In this document: positions 55,390-64,000 of the stretch, one piece after another
Layout: every line of letters begins with the position of its first letter
Position numbering within the stretch: position 1 is the stretch's first letter
Source of the DNA: Bos javanicus
Taxonomy: Eukaryota; Chordata; Mammalia; Artiodactyla; Bovidae
Reading direction: 5' to 3'
Assembly: GCF_032452875.1 (NCBI RefSeq)
Contig: NC_083882.1
Location: forward strand, 32,666,001 to 32,730,000
DNA length: 64,000 nt
The notes under the pieces: generated by a model
The model's database searches: none
Told to the model about the DNA's origin: nothing
Seen by the model: only the letters and a program-made list of their open reading frames with translations
Position numbers and translations under genes: made by a program

Positions 55390-56340
55390 ATGCCATAAAA
55401 ATCTATGTGTAAAATACCAAAGTTTACCCACAAAAACATAAACCTATTATAAAAAAAACACAATTATGTATAATGGAGAGATATGCCACGTTTGTGAATT
55501 GGAAAACTCAAATTTGCTGGTCTTCTCAAATTGAGCTATTAATCAAACACAATCCCAATAAAAATCCCAGCAGTATCTTTGATTGAAATAAACAAGTTGA
55601 TTCTAAAATTAAGATAGAAATGCAAAGAACCAAGAACAGACAAGCCAATCTCAAGAAGAAGGAAAAGTCTAGAGGATTACACTATTTGATTTAAGATTTA
55701 CTACTGAACTTATTACTGCTTCCCTTGTCACTCAGCTGGTAAAGAAAGTGCCTGCAGTGTGGGAGACCTGGATTGGGAAGATCCCCTGGAGAAGGGAACG
55801 GCGACCCACTTCAGTATTCTAGCCTGTAGAATTCCAGTGACTGTATAGTTCATGGGGTCACAAAGAGTCGGACACAACTGAGCGACTAAACGAAACAAAT
55901 AACGAGCACAGAAACCGATGGAACAGAATACGGTCCTAAAAGAGACTCATATATATATACAGTCAATTATTTTTGACAGTGGTGCTTAGGCAATTCAAAG
56001 GGGGAATGAAAAATCCTTTCAACAGATTTTGCTGTTAAAACTGGATAAATATATGCCCAAAATAAAAATAAACATAATACAGGAACTCTACCTTATACTA
56101 CACACAAAAATAAATTTAAGATGTATCATCTATCTTAAAAACAAAAACTTTACCAACAGACCAAGAATACTCATCAGCCAATGCCGCAACAGAGCAGGTG
56201 AAACATGTGACCACAAATTGAAAGTGATGAAACAACTTAAAAGAACTATTGTCTTTAAAAAGGAGATCCAAGGCAAAATACAAGAATCCAGAGAAGAGAT
56301 GACAGGAGGAGATGAAATATGAGGTAGCAGAACTTAAGAA
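55390..56340 (+). mobile_element. Old L1 ORF2 remnant (C-terminal side), split by a SINE
   Basis: The acacaatcccaataaaaatc, caagttgattctaaaattaa, gaaatgcaaagaaccaagaa and gtcaattatttttgacagtg blocks are L1 ORF2 on the plus strand. Pieces are 55390-55717 and about 55895-56340. All frames are broken, and the surviving 97-codon frame at 56029-56322 is part of it. Confidence 0.75.
55718..55894 (+). mobile_element. Bov-tA SINE, shortened
   Basis: It lacks about 15 bp of the B-box side (cctggattgggaagatcccc where copies have the gggttcgatccctgg-type stretch). The Bov-A body is complete to aactgagcgactaaacg. Confidence 0.9.
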
Positions 56341-56489
56341 TATAGTAAAGGGAAAATTTTCATCACACAAAATCAAAGTTATAAGAAGCATGTTGAAAGA
56401 TGAATGCTATAGGAGATATAGTTCATAAAACATAAAAATGAAATGTGTTAAAGCACATTAAACACCACAAAGTAAGCTTATGTGAAGCT

Positions 56490-57160
56490 TACGTTAAGCA
56501 GAAGGATGGAATTTTAAAGATAAAATCAGATATTAAGGGGTTAGAAAACAGAAAAACAAATTAATATCTTAAAAAGTTAGCACTTTCACTAAAAAATTAA
56601 AATACAATTTAACTTATCAGTGAAAACAGGGAGAAAGTGCAAATTTAAAAACAAACAAAAAATTATATAAGCATTAAGAATTAAAGTACTCTTAAGAAAG
56701 GACTTTGTTCAATTTTATGCAAGTTAGTTTTAGCAAACTATGATTTGCCAATCCTGACCCTAGAAGAAATAAAAAATCTAAGTGAATCAATGTCCCCTAA
56801 TAGATGTACCCATTAAAAAAAGTACCAGGCATAGTGTGTTTTATAGAAGAATGCTGTCAAAACTTTAAAAAGTATGTAATTCCAATGTTAAACTATTCCA
56901 GAGAATGGGAAAAGTAGGAAATTCTGCAAGTTAACTTAAAAAGCTGAAGACTAAATTTCAAAATATTTTTCAAGCAAATACTGCATTGAAAAGTTACAAA
57001 TCAATATCCTTTATAAATATTTTTTCAAATATTCTAACTAAAATATTTGTAAGAAGCTGGTGGAAATATTTTAAAATAGTGTCAATGACTGAGTGGGGTT
57101 TACTAAAGGAATGTGAAATTTTTTCAATATTAAAAAATTCCTTGACTTACCTTCTCATCT
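56490..57160 (+). mobile_element. Old L1 ORF2 remnant (RT side)
   Basis: The aaactattccagagaatggg, tacaaatcaatatcctttat and ctgagtggggtttactaaag blocks are L1 RT sequence on the plus strand. It is upstream ORF2 sequence lying after the downstream part at 55.4-56.3 kb, so the two are separate insertions. Confidence 0.7.
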
Positions 57161-57167
57161 TAGTAAG

Positions 57168-57736
57168 TTTCAGTTCAGTCTCTCAGTCGTGTCCAACTCT
57201 TTGCAACCCCATGAATCGCAGCACGCCAGGCCTCCCTGTCCATTACCAACTCCCGGAGTTCACTCAAACTCACATCTATCGAGTTGGTGATGCCATCCAG
57301 CCATCTCATCCTCTGTTGTCCCCTTCTCCTCCTGCCCCTAATCCCTCCCAGCATCACAGTCTTTTCCAATGAGTCAATTCTTCGTATGAGGTGGCCAAAG
57401 TACTGGAGTTTCAGCTTTAGCATCAGTCCTTCCAATGAACACCTAGGACTGATCTCCTTTACAATGGACTGGTTGGATCTCCTTGCAGTCCAAGGGACTC
57501 TCAAAGAGTCTTCTCCAACACCACAGTTCAAAAGCATCAATTCTTCAGCATTCAGCTTTCTTCACAGTCCAACTCTCACATCCATACATGACCACTGGAA
57601 AAACCATAGCCTTGACTAGACGGACCTTTGTTGGCAAAGTAATGTCTCTGCTTTTGAATATGCTATCTAGGCTGGTCATAACTTTCCTTCCAAGGAGTAA
57701 ACATCTTTTAATTTCATGGCTGCATCACCGTTTAAG
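57168..57736 (-). mobile_element. BovB LINE 3' end, 5'-truncated
   Basis: It runs from the cagttcagtctctcagtcgt tail through the ORF2 C-terminus. It is truncated on the right at ttttaatttcatggctgca. Confidence 0.93.
57175..57540 (-). pseudogene. BovB ORF2 C-terminal fragment
   Basis: A 121-codon minus-strand frame carries RVPWTARRSNQSIVKEISP, LKLKLQYFGHLIRR, GGIRGRRRRGQQRMRWLDG and the end GVAKSWTRLRD of the BovB protein. It is followed upstream by a frameshift near 57500. There is no RT active site, so it has no function by itself. It represents an older subfamily than copies 1 and 3 (SPRCSLEG instead of SPGISLEG). Confidence 0.88.
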
Positions 57737-58740
57737 GAGAGTCAAATCATGTATTCATAGATAAACAAGACTGAGAGAACAGTCAGAACTAGAACTGACA
57801 ACCAACACCTTACCCCAACATGAGCTAGCAGTAAGACAAAAAGTTTACCCTGAAGATGGTGAAATAACATGGACAAAGATCTCCTCTAAGGCATAGACAC
57901 AAAGATGGTTGAAACCTAGGAGAAGAACTCACCTGCAGGTCCCATAAGACAAAAGAAGCCCGTAACCAGGGGAATGTGAAGCCTATCATCTGTTGCGGAT
58001 TCTGCTAGCAACAGTAAAATACAAACTCAGTCCAATTACTGATGGCATTGAAATAAAACACCTCTATAGACACACACAAATGACCTGACAGGAGCAACAT
58101 GACGATTTCTGGACATGAATGCTATTTACCTGTATATTTACTGTTCTTCTGCATGCAACATCTGGCATTCAATAAATAACTATGAGACGAATAACAAGGA
58201 AAATACGACTCATTGTCAAGAGATAGAGCGGTACACATCCAAAAGTTGGTTTGGATGTTGAGTCCAATGACAGTGACACCTGTTACACACTGAGAGGGCT
58301 TGAAAAAGTCTATTGTGAATGTATTAAAACTCTATCAAGGAGGTCATGCAGGACTCCCGAAGCAATCTGAATTGGTTCAGGAAAGTGAAGGAAAAGAGAC
58401 CTGCATAGATTCTATGATGTTTAGGGGATGGGATTGAGGTGGGAATTTCTATAAAGAGACCAAGGCTTGCATAGTTTGAAATTCCCACTGATGCCAAAAA
58501 TTTCAAAATTATCTCATCAACACACCCAGGGTAGGGCATAAAGAGAAAGAGAAGTGGTAGGCTTGAAAGTTGTCAAGTCAGACATTGAAAATGGAGTCAT
58601 GCACAATAACATAAAGGATGGGAAGAAGAAAGCTGAAGTAAATCACTGTAGGAGTCTTAAATTATACCTGAAGTGGTAAATTGTTATTTGAAGATAGACT
58701 GTTGTACTTTAAATATGTGTACTGTATATCCTAGAACAAC
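57737..58740. other. Unassigned DNA, no gene seen
   Basis: No family or exon is recognised. Confidence 0.45.
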
Positions 58741-58741
58741 A

Positions 58742-58955
58742 TTTCTCAACCTAGATACTGCTGACTTGGGGGGCCAGATGATTCTTTGCTGTGAAGGGCT
58801 GCCCTGTGTATTGTAGGATGTTAAGATGCACTCTGGACCTCTGCCCACTAAATGCCATAAGAACCCTCACAGTTGTGATGATTAAAAATGTGTTCAAACA
58901 CTGCCAAATGTCCTGTAGAAGGCAGAATTTCCCCCGTTGAGAACCACTTCTCTAA
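58742..58955 (-). mobile_element. MER5-like hAT remnant
   Basis: The acatttctcaacctagatac, agggctgccctgtgtattgt, aggatgttaagatgcac and gttgagaaccactt blocks match a MER5-type element. Terminal complementary ttctcaacc/gttgagaa ends are kept. Confidence 0.75.
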
Positions 58956-58999
58956 AGCAATCACTAATTTTCTTTTTCTAAAAATGAGCCATGACTAAT

Positions 59000-59720
59000 A
59001 AGCTAATAATGGAGATAAAACAGAATCAAACTCAACTAATGAAAAGGCAGGCAAAAAAAAGGAAAATGAAACAAAAAACTATGGGCAACAGATAGAAATT
59101 TGCAAGGTTTTACACTTAAACTGAGTCATAGCAGCAAATAAATATCAATGTTCTAATCATTTCAATTAAGAGACATTGATTGCCTTATTGGCTAAAAACA
59201 CGAGACTCAACTATGTGTTATTTACAAGAAACCTTTTTAAAATATAAAAACTTAGGTTAAAAGCAAAAGGATGGAAGTCATAGTTCAAGAAATTACTAAT
59301 TTAAAGTTTTTTAATAGCTAGAATGGCTTTATTAATACAAGAGACAAAGTAGACTTCAGAACAAGTACTATTATTAGCAATAAAGAGACATTACATGGTA
59401 TTAAAGATTATATTATTTGATAATAAAAGGATACTGCAAAAAACACAACAAAAAATGATAGTACTAAGAGGAGAAATAGACAAATCCACAGCTATATTTG
59501 GAGAAATCAATACTCCTCTCTCATAAGTATGCAGAAGGAAAATCAGTAAGGAAATATGAAACCTGAACTACCAACTTGACCTAGGTGATTTATATAGAGA
59601 ATATTTTACCCAAACAACAGAATACTCATTCTTTTTAAAGAATACATCAAATAGTCACCAAAACAGATCACACTCTAGGCTATAAACATACATCAAAATT
59701 TAGAAAATAACTGAAACAGA
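59000..59720 (+). mobile_element. Old L1 ORF2 endonuclease-side remnant
   Basis: The gactcaactatgtgttattt, ttaaaagcaaaaggatggaa, gaaatagacaaatccacagc and caataaagagacattac blocks follow the order of the L1 endonuclease region. No open frame survives. Confidence 0.75.
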
Positions 59721-59744
59721 CTGTCTTCATAGATTAGGACAATC

Positions 59745-60400
59745 AATATTGTTAAGAAATTCTCCCAAAATTGAACTGTGTATATATACAATGAAATACT
59801 AATAAAATACATGATTTATAGGTACTTTTAATGGATTCTAAAATTTGGTAATAGAAGTAACTTGGAATAGCCATGACAACTTTAAAATAGCATAACTTTA
59901 AGAAGGCATAAAGCAGGAAGACTTACATGACCTGAGTTCAAAACTGAATTGACAAGAGTCAAAACAAGGTTTTGCTACAAAGATAGCCTAAAAATAGATA
60001 AATGGAATAAAAGAGGGAGTTCTGAAATGCCTACATTGGTCAACTGAATTTAGATAAAGGTGCAAGTCAAGTTAGTAGAAAAATAACAGTCTTTCCAACA
60101 AAGGTTCTGGAAGAATCAGATATTCCTGTGCAAGCAAGCAAAGAAACAAACCTTCAATTCGTACATTGTATTTACAAAAATTAAATCAAATGGATCATAG
60201 ACTGAGATAAAAATCTAAAATCATTTTTGAAAAGCTGTAAGAGCCCAAAACTACAAAAAGTCTAAAGAAAATAGAACACTGGATTAGGCAAAGATTTGTC
60301 ATATATGATACCAAATGCATCATCCATAATGTAAAAAATTGATTAAGTGGACTTCATTAAAATCAAGAATTTATAAAATTAGTTCAGAACAGTATGTAAA
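59745..60400 (+). mobile_element. Old L1 ORF2 C-terminal remnant
   Basis: The acaatcaatattgttaagaa and caaatggatcatagactgag blocks, then gtggacttcattaaaatcaa, match the ORF2 C-terminal part. It directly follows the endonuclease-side remnant, so a large internal part (RT) is missing between them or they are two insertions. Confidence 0.65.
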
Positions 60401-61132
60401 CAAGCAACTACAACAAGCAAAAACAAAAAGCCCTGAACAAAGAGGAAAATCTGATTTTGAGAGTTGCCATATTCTATTATTCAAAAATGTCCAGTTTTCA
60501 ATAAAAATTTATGAAACATGGAAAGAAACAAGTAAGTATGGTTCATATCCAGGGGAAAAAACAGACAATAGAAACTGCTGAGGAGGTCCAGAAATTGAAT
60601 TTAGCAGACATAGATCTTAAAACAGCCATTTTTAAAATGTTCAAGGAACTAAAAAAAAAAAAAATGTCTAAAGGATGGAAGTAAAAAATGAGCATTATGT
60701 TTTACCAAATAGAGAATGTTAATAAAGAGATAGAAATTATTTAGAAAGAACCAAATAACAATTTTGGAGTTGAAAAATACAACAGTTGAAAGTAAAATTC
60801 AGTGGAAACACTAAACAGATTTGCGCCAGCAGAATTAGTGAACTTGAAGGTAAATCAACTGAAGTTTTCCAATCTGAGGAAATGGGGCAGAGGAAGAATC
60901 AAGAAAAACCACATAGTCTTAGAGGCCTTTGGGACATCATTAAGACTAACATGAATAATGGGAACTGCAAAAGAAGGAAGAAAGAAGAAAGGAACAGAAG
61001 ACAATTAAAGAAATATGATTAAAAACTTCCCAAACTGGATGAAAATCATTAATCTACACATCTAGGAAATTCAACAAACTTTTACTAGGATAAATTCAAA
61101 AAGAACCACACCTAGACATATCATTATCATAT

Positions 61133-61400
61133 GCTGCTAAGTCGCTTCAGTAGTGTCTGACTCTGTTCGACCCCATAGATGGCAGCCCACCAGACTCCCC
61201 TGTCCCTGGGATTCTCCAGGCAAGAACACTGGAGTGGGCTGCCATTTCCTTCTCCAATGCATGAAAGTGAAAAAATAAAGTGAAGTCACTCAGTCGAGTC
61301 CGACTCCTAGTGACCCCATGGACTGCAGCCCACCAGGCCCCTCCGTCCATGGGATTTTCCAGGCAAGAGTACTGGAGTGGGTTGCCATTGCCTTCTCCGC
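61133..61400 (-). mobile_element. Bov-A2 SINE with target-site duplication
   Basis: A complete minus-strand dimer. The 10-bp target-site duplication attatcatat is exact at 61123-61132 and 61401-61410. Confidence 0.96.
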
Positions 61401-61712
61401 ATTATCATATTGTTGATAGTAAAAAGGAAGGAAGAAAGGAAGAACTCTTGAAAGCAGCAAGAAAGAAGTGACTCATTGCTTACAAGGAAGACTTAATAAG
61501 ATTCACAGTTGATTTCTCATCAGAAATCATGGTGGCCAGAAGGCAGTGGAATAGTATATTCAAGATGATGAAAGAAAAACAAACAAAAAACCTGTCAACC
61601 ATGAACCTACAGCCAGAAAAATCATTCCTCAGAAAAGAGGGAGAAATTAAGAGATTCCAAGATAATCTAGAATTTTTTGCTAGATCTTTCATCAAGAAAT
61701 ATTAAATGAAAT

Positions 61713-61779
61713 ATTAGGCTGAAAAATTAGGCTGAAAAATTAGGCTGAAAAATTAGGCTGAAAAATTTCAGGCTGAAAT
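61713..61779. repeat. Tandem repeat, 13-bp unit
   Basis: Four exact copies of attaggctgaaaa (61713-61764) are followed by one degenerate copy, atttcaggctgaaat (61765-61779). The array lies inside the old L1. Confidence 0.95.
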
Positions 61780-61999
61780 GAAAGAATCTTAGATGTAATT
61801 CAGATTCACATGAATAAACAAAAGACAATATAAATGTATTAGTTTGTAACTCCTATCTAACTGAAAAGACAAGTGCATAGGGCAATAATTATAAATCTGT
61901 GTTTATAGGCACACAGTATAAAGATTGTGTAAGTGTAAAATAACAGCATAAGGAGGAGCTAGGAATGGAGCCATACAGGAGCCGAGTTTTTGTAAACTG

Positions 62000-62394
62000 T
62001 ATTAGTCTGTTTAGGCTGCCATAACAGATTATCACAGACTAGGTTAGGTGCCTTAAACAACAGAAATTTATTTTCTTATAGTTCTAAAGGCTGGAATTCC
62101 AAGATCAAGGTGGTGTCAGAATTGGTCTCTGGTGAAGCTTCTCTTCCTGCCGTGTAGACAGCTAGCCTCTCTCTGTGTCATCTCATGTCCTTTACTCTGT
62201 GCACACAAGGAGAGAGCCCTCTGCTGTCTTTTCCTCTAAGGATACCAATCCTATCAAATTAAGAAACCACTCTTATACCCTTATTTAACCTTGATTACCT
62301 CCTTAGAGGCCTTTTTCCATGTACAGTTGTATTGCAGGTTAGGCCTTCAAAATATTAATTTGGGGGAGATATTATTCATTCAATCCATAATATA
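62000..62394 (-). mobile_element. MaLR-type solo LTR
   Basis: It begins attagtctgtttaggctgcc and continues with aaacaacagaaatttatttt, ggctggaattccaagatcaa and ggccttcaaaatattaattt to the end tcattcaatccataat. The order is a complete reverse-orientation MaLR LTR. The L1 resumes on the right. Confidence 0.8.
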
Positions 62395-62700
62395 CACTAT
62401 TGAAATTAAACTGTAGATTTGAACTAGACTGTTTAAATGAGAATGTTAATCCCTAGGGCAACTTCTAAGAAAATAACTCAGAATAGTAAAAGAGACAAAG
62501 GAATGCATTCTAGGAAATATTTTTTAACATAAAAGATGGCATTATGGAGGAAGAAGGAAGAATAACATGTATTAGACACGGAAAACAATACAATATAGAC
62601 GTAAATCCTGCCTAGTCAATAATTTGATTAAATATAACTAGATTAAACTCTTCAATTAAAAAGCATAGCTGGCAGAATGTATTTTAAAAAGATCAAACTA

Positions 62701-63043
62701 AGCCTGGAATTTGCTGAGCTTATGGTCCAGAGGCAATTGTTCTTTCCCAAGCATGTTCTACTTTCCATTTTTGATCTTGCCAGTCCTTCAGTTACGCATT
62801 GAAAACTGTATAATCCTCCAGCTGCCTTTTGCCATGAACTGGAGGAAAGATCAGAACTCTATCTAGCATCCACTCAAAGAAATTCTCTTGTTCCAGGTCC
62901 CTGTTACAATCAGTTCTCATTCAGTTGTATTCCCCCTTATCTATCTTGCCATGTATATATGTATGTATATAGTATATATTGAAAGACACAATCAAACTGC
63001 ATTATTTAATCTCCTGAGCACAACCTCAAAAAAAAAAAAAAAT
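62701..63043 (+). pseudogene. Poly(A)-tailed retrocopy of an unidentified transcript
   Basis: 343 bp with no resemblance to L1, BovB or SINEs known to me interrupt an old L1. The 10-bp target-site duplication gatcaaacta is exact at 62691-62700 and 63044-63053. A run of 15 A (63028-63042) precedes the right copy, and the left copy follows ttttaaaaa, the L1-endonuclease type of cut site. These are the marks of L1-driven retroposition of a polyadenylated RNA. Frame 1 is open for 33 codons from the first base to tga at 62800-62802, which could be the end of a coding sequence followed by 3' UTR but may be chance. No canonical polyadenylation hexamer is seen within 60 bp of the A-run. The parent gene is not identified. 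Confidence 0.7.
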
Positions 63044-63290
63044 GATCAAACTATATGCTATCCACAAAAGACACAGTGTAGATTCAGAGATACAAACTGG
63101 ATGAAAATAAAAGATTGGAAAATACATATTCCATGCACATAGTAGCCAAAAGAGTTTGAGTGACTACACTAATATCAGAAAAAAAGTTTAAGACAAAAAC
63201 TGTTACTAAAGACAAAGAAGGATATTTTTTTAATGATAAAAATGTCCATCGATCAAGAAAATATAAACATATAAACACCTAACAGTAGGG

Positions 63291-63567
63291 TCGGAGAAGG
63301 CAATGGCACCCCACTCCAGTACTCTTGCCTGGAAAATCCCATGGACGGAGGAGCCTGGTAGGCTGCAGTCCATTGGGTTGCTAGGAGTCGGACACGACCA
63401 GGTGACTTCACTTTCACTTTTCACTTTCATGCATTGGAGAAGGAAATGGCAACCCACTCCAATGTTCTTGCCTGGAGAATCCCAGGGTCAGGGGAGCCTG
63501 GTGGGCTGCCGTCTATGGGGTCACACAGAGTCGGACACGACTGAAGTGACTTAGCAGCAGCAGCAGC
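63291..63567 (+). mobile_element. Bov-A2 SINE with target-site duplication
   Basis: A complete dimer with (GCA)n tail. The 10-bp target-site duplication aacagtaggg is exact at 63281-63290 and 63568-63577. It interrupts L1 endonuclease sequence. Confidence 0.96.
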
Positions 63568-63770
63568 AACAGTAGGGCAAAAACTAGCATAATTTAGGGA
63601 GAAAAAGACAATTCAATGATAATAATTGGCAACTTCAACACCTCATTTTAAATGATGATTAGAACAACTAGACAGAGAATTAGCAAAGAAAGAGACGACT
63701 GGAACAGCAGTATAAACCAACTAGACCTAACAGATATGGACAGAACACTCCACTTAAAAATAGCAGAACA

Positions 63771-63850
63771 TGCAGTCTAGAGAACAGACTTTTGGACTTG
63801 GAAAAGGGGAAAGGAGAATGGAGAGAGTAGCATGGAAACATATACACTAT
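63771..63850 (+). mobile_element. Short L1 3'-region fragment
   Basis: The agagaacagacttttggact and gagagagtagcatggaaaca blocks resemble younger ruminant L1 3' sequence. Its junction with the old L1 on the left is near 63771. Confidence 0.5.
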
Positions 63851-64000
63851 ATGCTATGCTATGCTAAGTCGCTTCAGTCGTGTCCTGCTCTGTGCGACCC
63901 CATAGACGGCAGCCCACCAGGCTGCCCCATCCCTGGGATTCTCCAGGCAAGAACACTGGAGTGGGTTGCCATTTCCTTCTCCAGGGCATGGAAGTGAAAA
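63851..64000 (-). mobile_element. Bov-A2 SINE, cut by window end
   Basis: After three atgct repeats (63851-63865) a minus-strand Bov-A unit runs from aagtcgcttcagtcgtgtcc to the linker tggaagtgaaaa at the window end. The second unit lies outside. Confidence 0.9.

Larger units (their letters stand above)
60410..63770 (+). mobile_element. Long old L1 (ORF1 region to ORF2 endonuclease) with four insertions
   Basis: ORF1-side sequence runs from about 60410 (gcagaattagtgaacttgaa at 60827, aaccacacctagacatatca at 61105, atggtggccagaaggcagtg at 61529). It passes through an inter-ORF stretch to ORF2 endonuclease sequence (tgatcaaactatatgctatc at 63043, gtttaagacaaaaactgtta at 63186, cttcaacacctcat at 63632). 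All frames are broken. Insertions lie at 61133-61400, 62000-62394, 62701-63043 and 63291-63567. It is HAL1- or L1M-like, and I cannot decide which. Confidence 0.7.

Noticed and set aside
61713..61779. Possible regulatory array of repeated binding sites
   Set aside because: The 13-bp units match no motif known to me and lie in a dead L1. A slippage product is the simpler reading.
62888..63142. 84-codon frame crossing the retrocopy and the L1
   Set aside because: It runs through the poly(A) tract (coding Lys) and the target-site duplication into L1 sequence, so it cannot be an inherited protein frame.
1..64000. A novel multi-gene or defence-type system
   Set aside because: No cluster of host coding sequences exists here; all coding signal comes from BovB and L1 remnants.

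Overview
This is non-coding genomic DNA from a ruminant, almost certainly a bovid (cattle, sheep, goat or a relative). It carries BovB (RTE-type) LINEs with recognisable reverse transcriptase, Bov-tA and dimeric Bov-A2 SINEs, CHR-type tRNA SINEs and 3' ends of ruminant L1. These lie over older mammalian repeats: MIR, L2, MaLR-type LTRs, MER5/MER20-like hAT remnants and mariner-type hairpins. I cannot separate bovid genera from the sequence alone.

I find no protein-coding gene, exon, tRNA, rRNA or other host RNA gene that I can support. Every long open frame either lies in a LINE or SINE or is a chance frame. The window is best read as intergenic or deep intronic.

Layout. 1-5.7 kb: L1 and LTR fragments, L2, two MIRs and unassigned DNA with a CpG-retaining patch at 2.40-2.75 kb. 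5.7-6.2 kb: BovB tail, minus strand. 6.2-8.87 kb: about 2.6 kb without any recognisable mobile element, holding TAAT-rich blocks, a nuclear-receptor-like site and G-rich tracts; this is the best candidate for a conserved regulatory element. 8.9-20.8 kb: dense SINEs over MIR, L2, LTR and old L1. 20.8-28.7 kb: three plus-strand BovB copies with RT fragments, an old minus-strand L1 and two 5'-inverted (twin-primed) L1s. 29-36 kb: MIR, LTR, SINEs and a mariner hairpin. 36.6-37.8 kb: a datable nest of MIR, Bov-tA, L1 and BovB. 38-53 kb: L1, L2, SINEs, a second mariner hairpin and a small E-box/TAAT block at 52.1-52.3 kb. 53.5-60.4 kb: AT-rich, mostly old L1 with one BovB tail. 60.4-63.8 kb: one long plus-strand old L1 carrying at least four later insertions, among them a 343-bp poly(A)-tailed retrocopy of an unidentified transcript with target-site duplications.

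There are no genes acting together here. The biology visible is a layered insertion history, readable because many insertions keep target-site duplications (TSDs). I found no novel multi-gene system. The items most worth following up are the retrocopy at 62.7 kb, the repeat-free block at 6.2-8.9 kb and the exact 53-bp tandem duplication inside a SINE at 30.5 kb. Family names are from recognition of the sequence, without a database search, and boundaries of ancient repeats are approximate.
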